Source: JAABPW01 sp037132275 (GTDB taxonomy: Bacteria; Verrucomicrobiota; Kiritimatiellia; CAIKKV01; CAITUY01). From it: a stretch of DNA of 64,000 nucleotides. The notes beneath the pieces were generated by a model. That model was not told where the DNA came from, made no database searches, and was given only the letters and a program-made list of their open reading frames with translations. The position numbers were made by a program, and so were the translations under genes. The DNA lies in assembly GCA_037132275.1 (NCBI GenBank), contig JBAXPK010000003.1:12732-76731 (forward strand), written 5' to 3'. How positions within the stretch are numbered: position 1 is the stretch's first letter; the number at the start of each line of letters is the position of its first letter. This document shows, one piece after another, positions 9,122 through 18,791 of this stretch.

Positions 9122-10132
9122 TTATTTGATTTGGGTCTTTATCACAAGCCCCTCAAGCGCCCGCAACGCTGCTCCCTCATCAATCGCCTTTTCGGCCAAC
9201 CGGAATCCTTCAAGGAAATCGACCGCCTTGCCGCCTGCGATCAGGCCTGCGGCGGCATTCAGGCAAACGATATCCCGACGCGGCCCTTTCTCGCCTTTTA
9301 AAACGGCACGGGTAATCATCGCATTGTGCTTGGGATCGCCGCCTGCCAGTGAGGAGAGATCGGAATACTCCTCGATCACGGACAGCGGGTCAAAGTTGTA
9401 AGTGCGAATCGAGCCAGCCCGGAGCTCACTGATCCGCGTCGTGCCGGTAATGGTGATTTCATCCATGCCGTCCTGCCCATGAACCACGAACACCCGGTGA
9501 CTTCCCAACTGTTTCAATACCTCGGCAAACATCTCGGTCAAGTCCGGCGCAAACACTCCCAGCACCTGGAATCGGGCGCCGGCGGGATTGGCCAGAGGCC
9601 CAAGCAGGTTGAATATCGTCCTGAACCCGAGTTCTTTCCGGGGGCCCATGGCATGTTTCATGGCCGGATGCAATTTCGGGGCAAACAGAAACCCAATTCC
9701 CACCTCATGAATGCACTCCTCCATCACGTCCGGCGACACCTCAAGGTTGACTCCCAACTCCGCCAGCACATCCGCCGAACCGCATTGGCTGCTGATGGAA
9801 CGGTTCCCGTGCTTGGCCACAGGCACACCCGCGCCGGCCACCACAAAGGCGGCGGTGGTGGAAATGTTAAAGGTTCCCAGCGAATCCCCACCGGTTCCAC
9901 AGGTATCCACCACCGGCTTGCCGCGCGGGTCCACAAAGACGGCGTGGTGGCGCATGGATTCACAGGCGCCCGTCAGTTCCTCAATCGTTTCGCCTTTGAG
10001 TCGCAGCGCGGTCAGGAATGCCCCCAACTGGGCCGGGGTCGCGCCCCCATCCATAATCAGGTCAAAGGCGTCCACCGCCTCCTGGAAACTGAGATTCTGT
10101 TTTGCAATCAACTTCTGTAAAACGTTTTTCAT
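9122..10132 (-). CDS. trpD: anthranilate phosphoribosyltransferase
   Basis: Second enzyme of tryptophan synthesis: anthranilate plus PRPP to phosphoribosylanthranilate. It has 336 residues, the normal length. PRPP and anthranilate site motifs are clear: CGTGGDSLGTFNISTT, KHGNRSISSQCGSADVLAELG, and the RKELGFRTIFNLLGPLANP block. The start overlaps the trpG stop by 4 bp (ATGA), a translational-coupling arrangement. The gene belongs to the trpE-trpG-trpD series; the remaining trp genes are not in this window. Confidence 0.97.
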   Translation of the reverse strand: MKNVLQKLIAKQNLSFQEAVDAFDLIMDGGATPAQLGAFLTALRLKGETIEELTGACESMRHHAVFVDPRGKPVVDTCGTGGDSLGTFNISTTAAFVVAGAGVPVAKHGNRSISSQCGSADVLAELGVNLEVSPDVMEECIHEVGIGFLFAPKLHPAMKHAMGPRKELGFRTIFNLLGPLANPAGARFQVLGVFAPDLTEMFAEVLKQLGSHRVFVVHGQDGMDEITITGTTRISELRAGSIRTYNFDPLSVIEEYSDLSSLAGGDPKHNAMITRAVLKGEKGPRRDIVCLNAAAGLIAGGKAVDFLEGFRLAEKAIDEGAALRALEGLVIKTQIK

Positions 10133-10701
10133 TTTGAAACCATCTCCAGAAAATTTCGCAACAACCGTTTACCCGAGGGCGTCAACACAGATTCAGGGTG
10201 AAATTGCACGCCATAGGTCGGGTGCGAGACATGGTGCATGCCCATGATCTCATCATCGTCGCTGAAGGCATCGGGCACCAGTTCCGGCGGAAGCGTGTCC
10301 TTCACCACCGAAAGCGAGTGGTAACGCCCCGCCTGAAACGGATTGCCCATCCCCTTGTACAAACCCAGTCCGTCATGGCGGATTTGCGACACCTTGCCAT
10401 GCATGATGCGCTTCGCGTTTGAGACTGTGGCACCGAACGCAACCCCCAGGGACTGGTGTCCCAGACAGACCCCCAGCACCGGAACGCGGCCGCTCATCCG
10501 CTGGATCAAGGCCACGGAAATCCCCGCCTCTTTCGGCGTGCAGGGCCCGGGCGAGATCACCACCGCCGCCGGCGCCATCGCCTCAACGGCCTCCACGGTC
10601 ACCGCATCATTGCGGAACACCCGGATATCCGCGCCGATCGAAGCCATCAGTTGCACCAGGTTGTAGGTGAACGAATCGTAGTTATCAATGAGCACAATCA
10701 T
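10129..10701 (-). CDS. trpG: anthranilate synthase glutamine amidotransferase component
   Basis: Class I glutamine amidotransferase supplying ammonia to TrpE (or to PabB, since such subunits can be shared). It has 190 residues. The catalytic nucleophile lies in GVCLGHQ, the His-Glu pair in FHPES near the C-terminus, and the oxyanion segment SPGPCTPKEAG is present. It overlaps both neighbours by 4 bp, with trpE upstream and trpD downstream. The trp context favours anthranilate synthase as its main role. Confidence 0.95.
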   Translation of the reverse strand: MIVLIDNYDSFTYNLVQLMASIGADIRVFRNDAVTVEAVEAMAPAAVVISPGPCTPKEAGISVALIQRMSGRVPVLGVCLGHQSLGVAFGATVSNAKRIMHGKVSQIRHDGLGLYKGMGNPFQAGRYHSLSVVKDTLPPELVPDAFSDDDEIMGMHHVSHPTYGVQFHPESVLTPSGKRLLRNFLEMVSK

Positions 10702-12149
10702 ACCACATCTCCATCCAGTTCGAGCGCCCGCGCCGCCAATTGCACGGCCTTCTGCATGCCGCGCGCCTTCTGGCAGGTTTCCAGAAATTCCTTCACCGGG
10801 TCGGAATCATAGACAATCCCGGCCCCCGCCTGGATCGCCACCGTCCCCCCGCTGACCTCCATCGTCCGGATGGTGATGGCCAGATCCATATTCCCATCAT
10901 AGCCCACATAGCCCACCGCCCCGCCATAAACGCCCCGAGGTTCAGGCTCCAGTTCATGGATAATCTCCATCGCGCGGATCTTCGGTGCGCCGGAGAGGGT
11001 CCCCGCCGGGAAGGTGGCCCGGATCACGTCATAGGCATCGAATTCTTTTCTCAATACCCCCTGCACATGCGACACCAGATGCATTACATGGCTGTACCGT
11101 TCGATCATCATGTAATCGGTCACCTGCACGCTCCCCATCTCAGCAAGACGCCCGATATCGTTGCGACCAAGATCGACCAGCATAACATGCTCGGCTTTTT
11201 CCTTTTCATCGGAAAGCAATTCGTCCGCCAGGGCGCGATCCTCGGCCTCATCCTTCCCCCGCGGCCGCGTCCCGGCAATGGGGCGCAACTCGACATGGTT
11301 CCCCGTCAGGCGCACCATTACCTCAGGGGACGACCCGACCAGGATCTGGCTCCCCAGTTTGAGGAAAAAAGTGTAAGGTGATGGATTCAACAGTCGCAGG
11401 GCACGATAGAGATCCAGCGGCGGGATATCCCCCTTCGCACTGAACCGCTGACTCAAGACAACCTGAATGATATCACCGGCGGTGATATAGTCCTTCGCCC
11501 GCTTTACCATGGCACAGAACTCATCCTGCGTCATATTGGAGGCAAACTGAACCTCTCCGCACCGCCGGGGAGCGGGGCGTTCCACAGGCTGATTCAGGGT
11601 ATGCTCAATCCCCTCAATTTCGGAAACCGCACGACGATAGGCGGCTTCCGGCGAAGGGGATTCCGACGGCCGGGTACAGACCACTATTTTGATGGTGTGG
11701 CGGATATTGTCGAAGACGATCATCCGGTCGGCCTGAACAAAGCGGCTCCGCAGGCGCATGCCCGCGCGGCCCGGTTTGGGCTCCGGCATTCTCTCAAACT
11801 CCCCCATCGCCTCAAAGCCGATGAACCCGACGGCGCCCCCGATAAAACGGGGCAATCCCGGCAGGGCGGCCACCCGCACTCCCTTGAAGATACGCCGGAT
11901 CTCCTCAAGCCCCTTCCCGACCTGACGATGATCCACTTCCAGAAAGGGACGCGGATCAATCCCGACAAACGAGTACCGGCCCCACTTTTCCCCGCCCTCC
12001 ATACTTTCCAGGAGAAAGACATTCTCCCGGCTTATGAACCGCTGCAACACAGAGACCGGAGTCTCCATGTCCGCGAGCACCTCCTTGTACACCGGCACGA
12101 TGTCATAACCCCGCGCCAGCCCGGCATAATCTTTTTCATTTGGGAACAT
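10698..12149 (-). CDS. trpE: anthranilate synthase component I
   Basis: Converts chorismate to anthranilate with TrpG. The chorismate-binding core is intact: LNPSPYTFFLK, GTRPRGKDEAEDRALADEL, HVMLVDLGRNDIGR, GTLSGAPKIRAMEII and AGAGIVYDSDP. The N-terminal LLES-x8-RYSFVG segment typical of tryptophan feedback sites is present. The start is set at the ATG at 12149 (483 residues). An in-frame TTG at 12188 falls on the -35 box of the promoter and is rejected as a start. No ribosome-binding site precedes 12149 and the predicted transcription start is only a few bases away, so translation is probably leaderless. First gene of the trpEGD series. Confidence 0.95.
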   Translation of the reverse strand: MFPNEKDYAGLARGYDIVPVYKEVLADMETPVSVLQRFISRENVFLLESMEGGEKWGRYSFVGIDPRPFLEVDHRQVGKGLEEIRRIFKGVRVAALPGLPRFIGGAVGFIGFEAMGEFERMPEPKPGRAGMRLRSRFVQADRMIVFDNIRHTIKIVVCTRPSESPSPEAAYRRAVSEIEGIEHTLNQPVERPAPRRCGEVQFASNMTQDEFCAMVKRAKDYITAGDIIQVVLSQRFSAKGDIPPLDLYRALRLLNPSPYTFFLKLGSQILVGSSPEVMVRLTGNHVELRPIAGTRPRGKDEAEDRALADELLSDEKEKAEHVMLVDLGRNDIGRLAEMGSVQVTDYMMIERYSHVMHLVSHVQGVLRKEFDAYDVIRATFPAGTLSGAPKIRAMEIIHELEPEPRGVYGGAVGYVGYDGNMDLAITIRTMEVSGGTVAIQAGAGIVYDSDPVKEFLETCQKARGMQKAVQLAARALELDGDVV

Positions 12150-12151
12150 AG

Positions 12152-12171
12152 TGTTTCTATATATAGAAACA
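12152..12171 (-). promoter_or_regulatory. 20-bp perfect palindrome over the trpE -10 box (candidate operator)
   Basis: The sequence TGTTTCTATATATAGAAACA is identical to its reverse complement and contains the TATATA -10 box in its centre. A repressor bound here would block RNA polymerase directly. It does not match the E. coli TrpR operator core. The cognate regulator is unknown. Confidence 0.65.
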
Positions 12172-12188
12172 TCCCCGCCGGACGTCAA
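12160..12188 (-). promoter_or_regulatory. trpE promoter, likely leaderless start
   Basis: On the minus strand, TTGACG (12188-12183), a 17-nt spacer and TATATA (12165-12160). The expected start of transcription, about 7 nt further, falls at or within a few bases of the trpE ATG at 12149. Confidence 0.7.
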
Positions 12189-12270
12189 TAGTTATTTATA
12201 GCTTTTTCATCTCTGTACAGGCTCAATTAAAAGGCCTAACGAGGATGCCGCACTATGATCGAGCATCGCA

Positions 12271-12299
12271 TTGCCACCCCACGCACATTCCGATATAAT
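12271..12299 (+). promoter_or_regulatory. promoter of the sedolisin-like protease gene
   Basis: TTGCCA (12271-12276), 17-nt spacer, TATAAT (12294-12299, consensus). The predicted start near 12306 leaves a leader of about 22 nt before the ATG at 12328. It is divergent from the trpE promoter, about 85 bp away. Confidence 0.65.
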
Positions 12300-12327
12300 C
12301 AGAACAAATTTAAAAAATGGCTCAGGG

Positions 12328-15300
12328 ATGATACAGATTCGCATATCCATCAGTGCAGTGTTGATCTTGGTTCTTTTGCGAGGCATAGGCCCTGTCTCTG
12401 CAGCACCGTCACCGGCTTATCCGGCGCCGGGTCAAAGCGCCGCACCAGCGGCGCGGAGGATCCTGCGCGGTCATATTCCAACCGCCACAGCCCGTCTGAA
12501 ACCGCTGAGCCGCCTGACGGCTACACGACATCTGAAACTGGCCATTGGACTACCGTTGCGCAACCAGGATGCACTCAATACGATGTTGCAGGAGATATAC
12601 AATCCGGCCAGCTCCCATTACCGACAGTATCTGACACCAGAACAGTTCACCGAACTATATGGCCCGACGGAACAGGATTACCAGGCGGTTATCGCCTTCG
12701 CGAAAACCAATGGCCTCACCGTGACCACCCTGCATCCCAACCGCGTCGTTCTGGATGTTGAAGGATCCGTCACGGCCATCGAAAACGCATTCCAGGTGGC
12801 ACTGCAGGTTTACCAGCATCCGAACGAAGCACGCACATTTTATGCGACGGATATCGAACCGTCGCTCAACCTGGCGGCATCGGTCTTGCACATCAGCGGT
12901 TTGGACGACTACTCATTGCCGCATCCAAACTATAAGCCAACACCCCTGATTCAAAACGCCACCCCCAGCTCAGGATCCGGGCCAAGCGGCGCTTACCGGG
13001 GCAGCGATTTCCGAGCGGCTTATGTGCCAGGCACGTCACTGACGGGATCGGGGCAGAGCGTAGGGTTGTTGCAATTTGACGGGTATTACGCAAGTGACAT
13101 AGCCACATACGTCAGTCAGGCCGGGTTGCCAAGCGTCACCCTGACAAATATTCCGATCGATGGGGGCGTCAGCACCCCGGGCACCGGCAATGGCGAAGTC
13201 TGTCTGGATATCGAAATGGTGATTTCGATGGCGCCGGGACTCTCTAAAATCATTGTTTATGAAGCGCCCAACCCCAGCCCCTGGGTGGATATTCTGAGTC
13301 GCATGGCCAATGACAACCTAGCCAAACAACTGAGCTGTTCCTGGGGTGGCGGCTCTCCAGACCCCACCGCTGAACAGATATTCGTGCAAATGGCCTTGCA
13401 AGGTCAGTCATTCTTTAACGCTACCGGTGACTCCGATGCCTTCACCGGTTCGATCGTTTTCCCATCGGATAGTACAAACATCACCGAAGTGGGCGGCACA
13501 ACGCTGACAACGACTGGCCCGGCTGGCGCCTATGTCTCGGAAACGGTTTGGAACTGGGGGGGCGGCCAAGGCAGTAGTGGCGGAATCAGCACTTATTATC
13601 CCATCCCCGCTTACCAGCTGGGTGTCAGCATGGCTGGCAACCAGGGCTCGACAACCCTGCGAAATGTCCCTGATGTCGCGCTGACGGCGGACAACGTATA
13701 CGTCGTGTATAACAATGGCAGTACGGGTAATTTCGGGGGCACCAGTTGCGCCGCACCGCTATGGGCGGGGTTCATCGCGCTGGTCAATCAGCAGGCCGCC
13801 ACCGCCGGGTTGCCACCCGTCGGTTTCCTGAACCCGACTCTTTATACGATCGGCAAAGGAACCAATTACGCCGCCTGCTTTCATGACACCACCACCGGCG
13901 ATAACACCAGCACCACGAGCCCCACAAAATACTACGCCGTGGCCGGCTACGATCTCTGCACCGGTTGGGGCACCCCGAAAGGCCAAACCCTGATCAACAT
14001 TCTCGCCCCTCCGATATTAACCCCCCGCCCCGTTTTTATCAGCGCCATGATGAATGATGTGAGTGGCGGCAATGGCAACGGCATTCTGAATCCCGGGGAA
14101 ACGATAGCGGAGACCCTTGTTTGGACCAACACAGGAGTCCTCACCGCCAGCAATGTCATGGCCACACTGACCACACCGGCGCCCGGCGTGACGCTGATTC
14201 AGACCAACGCCGTCTACCCGAACATTCCCGTCGGCGGCGTGGCCAGCAACAGCACGCCCTTCAGTTACCGATTGTCCAAAACCGTGCCAGCCGGCGCCAC
14301 GCTCGCCTTCACCACCGTTTTGACAGGCAGTGGACAGTCGTACACCGGCGTCTTTTCACGCCTCGTCGGACAAGCTCAAGTGGGCGCATCGGTGTCGAAC
14401 AGCATCAATAGCACCGACGTCAGCAAGGCGATTCCCGACGTGTCCACGATTTACTCAACCAACACGGTATCGGTCGCGGGCACCAATTACCTTGATGACG
14501 TCAACGTCAGCCTGCGCATCGATCACACCTATGACGGAGATCTGGTGCTTGCCGTGCAACACCCCGATGGGACGGAGGTGATTTTGGCCAACCAACGGGG
14601 AGGATCCGGAAAGAACTTTGGCAGAACCACCGGCGGAACCATAACACGAACCGTGTTTGACAGCCAGGCGGCCACAGCCATTGCATCCGGAAGCGCCCCT
14701 TTCGCCGGCACCTACCGACCGGATGGCCTATTAAGCAATCTTAACGGAAAGGTGCTGAACGGAAGATGGCGACTGCGTGTTTCCGACCTAGCGGCTCAAG
14801 ATGTAGGAACCCTCATTGCCTGGGGACTCACCGTGGTGTATCACCCGATCCAATACGTGACGACCATTTTCGATAACCCACCCGTCGCCAGCAACCAAAG
14901 CGTGACGGTCAATTCAACAACCTCGACAAACTTGATACTTAAGGGCAGCGACCCCGACAGCGATTCCATTACATTCCTGACAAACAGCCCGCCTCTCCAT
15001 GGGTCTCTCTCCAATTTCAACCCCTCCACGGGCGGCATTACCTACACGCCGGACTTCAACTACAACGGGCTGGACACTTTTACATTCATGGCCAATGACG
15101 GTTTCACCAACAGCGTGACCGCGACGGTGGCCATAACGGTTGTAAACACGACACCACATATTTTTGAGATCGTCTCCGACCACGGTACGCCTATCCCATC
15201 CGCGGGAATCTATACCAACACCTACGGCACGGCCCTGACTAACGCCACCAGCACGCCCGACACCCAGGGTGCCACCCAGTACGTCTGCACCGGCTGGACG

Positions 15301-15987
15301 ATGACTAACCATGAACCAGCTGTCGGCACCACAAACTGGATGGTCATGACCTTAACCAACGACACCCTGCTGATCTGGCAGTGGAAGACCCAGTATCAAT
15401 TGGTCACGGAAGCCGGAGCCAACGGGTGGGTGGATCAAACCAATCAGTGGGTGGACGCCGACAGCAAATTGACCATCACGGCCATAGCCTCAAATTACTA
15501 TCACTTCGCCGAGTGGAGCGGTGACACCAACGACTGCGCGATTATGACCAACCAGATCACCGTACCTATGGATCAGGCACGCCGGTTTCTGGCACTATTC
15601 GCCGAAGATCTGACCACCAACAGCACCCCTGAATGGTGGTTGGCAAGCTATGGTCTGACCAATGACTGGAATTCCGAGGCCTTGGCCGATCAGGATCAGG
15701 ACGGGATGCCGACATGGGCAGAGTGGTTGAGCGATACAGATCCAACCAACAAATATTCAGTGCTCTCCGTTGTCGGGTTCAGCGGGGATGAAAACGGCAT
15801 CAAGGTGGAGTGGCAAGGGGGCGAGATGGCCACCCAGTTCTTGGAACGCTGCATGGATTTATCTGCCGCAGGCGGAATCTGGGACACGCTCTTCACCAAT
15901 CTACCACCCACAGCCACACTCACCAACGTGGTGGATGCAGGCAGAACCAACCCGATTCTATTCTACCGGATCCGGGCGGAACGCTAA
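12328..15987 (+). CDS. secreted sedolisin (S53)-type protease with P-domain and C-terminal beta-rich modules
   Basis: About 1219 residues. Order: signal peptide; activation pro-domain with the LTPEQFTELYGP motif; S53 catalytic domain with the Glu/Asp pair in GNGEVCLDIEM, the oxyanion Asp in ATGDSDAF and the Ser in GGTSCAAP; a proprotein-convertase P-type domain (DDVNVSLRIDHTYDGDL to the WGLTV segment); a cadherin/Ig-like domain (DPDSDSITF, YTPDFNYNGLDTFTF); an InlB-like repeat region; and a D-rich DQDQDGMPTWAEW calcium-type loop followed by the C-terminal module shared with other exported proteins of this window. Family role: acid-type serine-carboxyl endopeptidase, self-activated by pro-domain removal. 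The ATG at 12328 begins the signal peptide, and an upstream TTG coincides with the promoter -35. The immediate AGGG before the ATG is poorly spaced, so the start is not certain. Confidence 0.88.
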   Translation: MIQIRISISAVLILVLLRGIGPVSAAPSPAYPAPGQSAAPAARRILRGHIPTATARLKPLSRLTATRHLKLAIGLPLRNQDALNTMLQEIYNPASSHYRQYLTPEQFTELYGPTEQDYQAVIAFAKTNGLTVTTLHPNRVVLDVEGSVTAIENAFQVALQVYQHPNEARTFYATDIEPSLNLAASVLHISGLDDYSLPHPNYKPTPLIQNATPSSGSGPSGAYRGSDFRAAYVPGTSLTGSGQSVGLLQFDGYYASDIATYVSQAGLPSVTLTNIPIDGGVSTPGTGNGEVCLDIEMVISMAPGLSKIIVYEAPNPSPWVDILSRMANDNLAKQLSCSWGGGSPDPTAEQIFVQMALQGQSFFNATGDSDAFTGSIVFPSDSTNITEVGGTTLTTTGPAGAYVSETVWNWGGGQGSSGGISTYYPIPAYQLGVSMAGNQGSTTLRNVPDVALTADNVYVVYNNGSTGNFGGTSCAAPLWAGFIALVNQQAATAGLPPVGFLNPTLYTIGKGTNYAACFHDTTTGDNTSTTSPTKYYAVAGYDLCTGWGTPKGQTLINILAPPILTPRPVFISAMMNDVSGGNGNGILNPGETIAETLVWTNTGVLTASNVMATLTTPAPGVTLIQTNAVYPNIPVGGVASNSTPFSYRLSKTVPAGATLAFTTVLTGSGQSYTGVFSRLVGQAQVGASVSNSINSTDVSKAIPDVSTIYSTNTVSVAGTNYLDDVNVSLRIDHTYDGDLVLAVQHPDGTEVILANQRGGSGKNFGRTTGGTITRTVFDSQAATAIASGSAPFAGTYRPDGLLSNLNGKVLNGRWRLRVSDLAAQDVGTLIAWGLTVVYHPIQYVTTIFDNPPVASNQSVTVNSTTSTNLILKGSDPDSDSITFLTNSPPLHGSLSNFNPSTGGITYTPDFNYNGLDTFTFMANDGFTNSVTATVAITVVNTTPHIFEIVSDHGTPIPSAGIYTNTYGTALTNATSTPDTQGATQYVCTGWTMTNHEPAVGTTNWMVMTLTNDTLLIWQWKTQYQLVTEAGANGWVDQTNQWVDADSKLTITAIASNYYHFAEWSGDTNDCAIMTNQITVPMDQARRFLALFAEDLTTNSTPEWWLASYGLTNDWNSEALADQDQDGMPTWAEWLSDTDPTNKYSVLSVVGFSGDENGIKVEWQGGEMATQFLERCMDLSAAGGIWDTLFTNLPPTATLTNVVDAGRTNPILFYRIRAER

Positions 15988-16013
15988 CACGCCCGGGATC
16001 GACTGGTCGGGTC

Positions 16014-16898
16014 TTAGAGCCCGTTGGCGCGCCGTGCTGATTCGACTGTATTATAGAGCAGCATTGTGATCGTCATCGGCCCGACACCGCCTGGAACCGG
16101 GGTGATCAGGCTCGCCTTGGCCTTGCAGCCCTCAAAGTCGGCATCGCCCACCAACCGGAAACCCGCCTTCTTCGAGGCATCCTCGATGCGGTTCACACCG
16201 ACATCGATCACCACGGCGCCTTCCCGGATCATATCGGCGGTGACGGTATTCGGACGACCCGCTGCGGCAATGACAATATCCGCCTGACGGGTAAAGTGAC
16301 CAATATCCTTAGTCTTTGTATGACACACCGTCACCGTGGCGTTGCCCATCTTCCCCTTGGCCATCAACATATTGGCCAGCGGCTTGCCGACGATATTGCT
16401 TCGCCCGACAATGACAGCGTGGGATCCCTCGATCTTTACGCCGCTCCGGACCAGCATTTGCAGCACCCCATGGGGAGTACAGGGCAAAAATGCTTTCTCA
16501 CCCACCACCATGCGCCCGACGTTGGTGGGATGAAAACCATCCACATCCTTGTCGGGATCTATGGCCAGCAGGACTTCGCTTTCATTCAGGTGCTTGGGCA
16601 GCGGAAGTTGCACGAGGATGCCGTTAATCTTCGGGTCGCCATTCATCTTCCGGATGAGCGAGATGAGCTCCTGTTGGGTGGCGTTGGCCGGAAGCCGGTT
16701 GTCATCCGAGAAGATCCCGATTTCGTGGCAGGCCTTTTCCTTGGCCGTCACATACGACCGGGAGGCGGGATCATCCCCCACGAGGATTACTCCCAACCCG
16801 GGCACAACGCCCTTGGCCTTCAGGGCCTTGATTTCCACTGCCAACTCAGCACGAATCTGCTGGGCGATCTCTTTACCATCAATAATTTTTTCAGTCAT
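16014..16898 (-). CDS. folD: bifunctional methylenetetrahydrofolate dehydrogenase / methenyltetrahydrofolate cyclohydrolase
   Basis: Interconverts 5,10-methylene-, methenyl- and 10-formyl-THF with NADP. It has 294 residues, a normal length. Signature segments are present: SYVTAKEKACHEIG with the catalytic Lys, GILVQLPLPKHLN, DVDGFHPTNVGR, VIVGRSNIVGKPLANMLM and the C-terminal TPVPGGVGPMTITML. It lies 14 bp after the formate-THF ligase gene on the same strand and is convergent with the protease gene (26 bp between stops). With its upstream neighbours it forms the methyl-branch part of a folate C1 pathway. Confidence 0.97.
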   Translation of the reverse strand: MTEKIIDGKEIAQQIRAELAVEIKALKAKGVVPGLGVILVGDDPASRSYVTAKEKACHEIGIFSDDNRLPANATQQELISLIRKMNGDPKINGILVQLPLPKHLNESEVLLAIDPDKDVDGFHPTNVGRMVVGEKAFLPCTPHGVLQMLVRSGVKIEGSHAVIVGRSNIVGKPLANMLMAKGKMGNATVTVCHTKTKDIGHFTRQADIVIAAAGRPNTVTADMIREGAVVIDVGVNRIEDASKKAGFRLVGDADFEGCKAKASLITPVPGGVGPMTITMLLYNTVESARRANGL

Positions 16899-16912
16899 GA
16901 TCTCTTCATTCC

Positions 16913-18685
16913 TTAGAACAACCCCTTGACCCGTCCGGTTTCGACATCAATATCGATATTGTTGAAGGCCGGTTCCGAAGCGGTTCCAGGCATCAGCTTG
17001 ATCGCGCCCGCCACCGGCACCACAAACCCGGCGCCGCGGTAGACCAAAATATCACGGATCGGCAGCGTCCATCCTTTCGGGCGTCCCTTCAGATCCGGAT
17101 CGTGTGAAAGACTGAGATGGGTCTTCACCATACAGGTGCCCATCGCCGCCGTAGCGGGATCGGCCTCAAACTTCAGAGCCTTCGCCATCGCCTCATCGCT
17201 GTAACTGACGCCATCGGCACCGTACACGTCCTTGGCAATCAGCTCGATCCGCTTGCGCAGCGGGGTTGAGAGGTCATACAGGAACTTGAAGTTGTTCTTC
17301 TCGTTAGCGGCGGCCACAACAACCTCGGCCAATTCGCGGGCGCCTTCGCCCCCCTTGAGCCAGTGCTGGGAGAGTGCCACATACGCACCATGCTGCTGCG
17401 CCACCTTTTTCACCAGCGCCACCTCGGCCGCCGTGTCGGTGTGGAAACTGTTGATGCAAACCACGGGGCGCACACCGGATTTCTTGACGATTTCAATATG
17501 CGCGACGAGGTTCTCGCAGCCCTTCTCCAACAGACCAAGATTTTCACGGATATAGGCCTCATCCAATTTCGCACCGGGCTTCACCGCAGGTCCGCCGCCA
17601 TGCATTTTCAGGGCGCGAATGGTGGCGACCACCACCACGGCGCTGGGCTTGAGTCCTGAGAACCGGCACTTCAGGTTCCAGAATTTTTCGAACCCGATAT
17701 CCGCCGCGAATCCGCTCTCGGTCACATGATAGTCCGCCAGGCGTGTCCCGATCTCATCGGCAATGATGGAACTCTGCCCGATGGCGATATTGGCAAACGG
17801 GCCGGCATGGACAAAAATCGGCTGGCCTTCCACCGTCTGCACAAGGGTCGGATTGATCGCATCCACCATCCAGGCGGCCATGGCGCCGTCCACCTTCAGG
17901 TCGGCGGTTGTGATTTCATTTCCGTCCTTGTCATAGGCCAGCACCATTTTAGCCAGGCGTTGGCGCAAATCCTTAAGATCCTTGGAAACCGCCAAAATAG
18001 CCATCACTTCGCTTCCCACGGAAATCTGGAAGCCGGAATCCATCTCGAAGCCATCCATCTTGCCGCCGCGGCCGATCGTGACATTTCGCAGAGCCTGGGC
18101 GCAGAAATCGATACACCACTTCACCGTCACGCGGGCTGGATCCACATTCAGGCGGCGAATCCCCGTCTTGGCCAGACGGGCATCGTCGTAATTCCGCTCA
18201 TGCTGCATACGGGAGGTCAGAGCCACCATCGCCAGATTGTGCGCGTTGGTGATCGAATCGATATCGCCGGTCATGCGAATGGAAAACGGTGCCAGGGGAA
18301 TACATTGGGAAATACCGCCGCCTGCCGCAGAACCCTTGATATTGAAGGTGGGCCCCCCGCTGGGCTGCCGGATGGCGCCGGTCACAGACTTTCCAATGAC
18401 CGACAACCCTTCGACAAGACCAATGGTCGTTGTGGTTTTCCCTTCGCCAAGCGGCGTAGGCGTAATCGCCGTGACGTCAATGTATTTGCCCGATGGCAGG
18501 GAACTGATCCGTTCCATGACCATACGCTGATCCACCTTGGCCAACTGACGACCCATCGGGATCACTTCGCTTTCACGCAGTCCCATCTCCGACGCCAACT
18601 GCATCATCGGCTTCATGTACTTTTCCGCCGCTTCAGCAATCTGCCAATCCTTCATTTTTGTTGGATCCAACATCGGTCGCGTCAT
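16913..18685 (-). CDS. fhs: formate-tetrahydrofolate ligase
   Basis: ATP-dependent ligation of formate to THF, the entry step of the Wood-Ljungdahl methyl branch, also used for C1 supply. It has 590 residues. The ATP-binding loop TPTPLGEGKTTTTIGL, the QPSGGPTFNIKGSAAGGG segment and DIGFEKFWNLKCR are all present. GGGAG lies 7 nt before the ATG at 18685. It is followed by folD (14 bp) and preceded by a pterin-binding methyltransferase gene (106 bp). This order suggests a C1 operon. Confidence 0.97.
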   Translation of the reverse strand: MTRPMLDPTKMKDWQIAEAAEKYMKPMMQLASEMGLRESEVIPMGRQLAKVDQRMVMERISSLPSGKYIDVTAITPTPLGEGKTTTTIGLVEGLSVIGKSVTGAIRQPSGGPTFNIKGSAAGGGISQCIPLAPFSIRMTGDIDSITNAHNLAMVALTSRMQHERNYDDARLAKTGIRRLNVDPARVTVKWCIDFCAQALRNVTIGRGGKMDGFEMDSGFQISVGSEVMAILAVSKDLKDLRQRLAKMVLAYDKDGNEITTADLKVDGAMAAWMVDAINPTLVQTVEGQPIFVHAGPFANIAIGQSSIIADEIGTRLADYHVTESGFAADIGFEKFWNLKCRFSGLKPSAVVVVATIRALKMHGGGPAVKPGAKLDEAYIRENLGLLEKGCENLVAHIEIVKKSGVRPVVCINSFHTDTAAEVALVKKVAQQHGAYVALSQHWLKGGEGARELAEVVVAAANEKNNFKFLYDLSTPLRKRIELIAKDVYGADGVSYSDEAMAKALKFEADPATAAMGTCMVKTHLSLSHDPDLKGRPKGWTLPIRDILVYRGAGFVVPVAGAIKLMPGTASEPAFNNIDIDVETGRVKGLF

Positions 18686-18791
18686 TTCTTGTCTCCCGCT
18701 TCTCTATTGATTTGAAAGGTTTCAACCCAAAACTGCAGAACAGACTAACACATCAAGACACAAGAGTCCATACTCTACCATCACGATCGAC

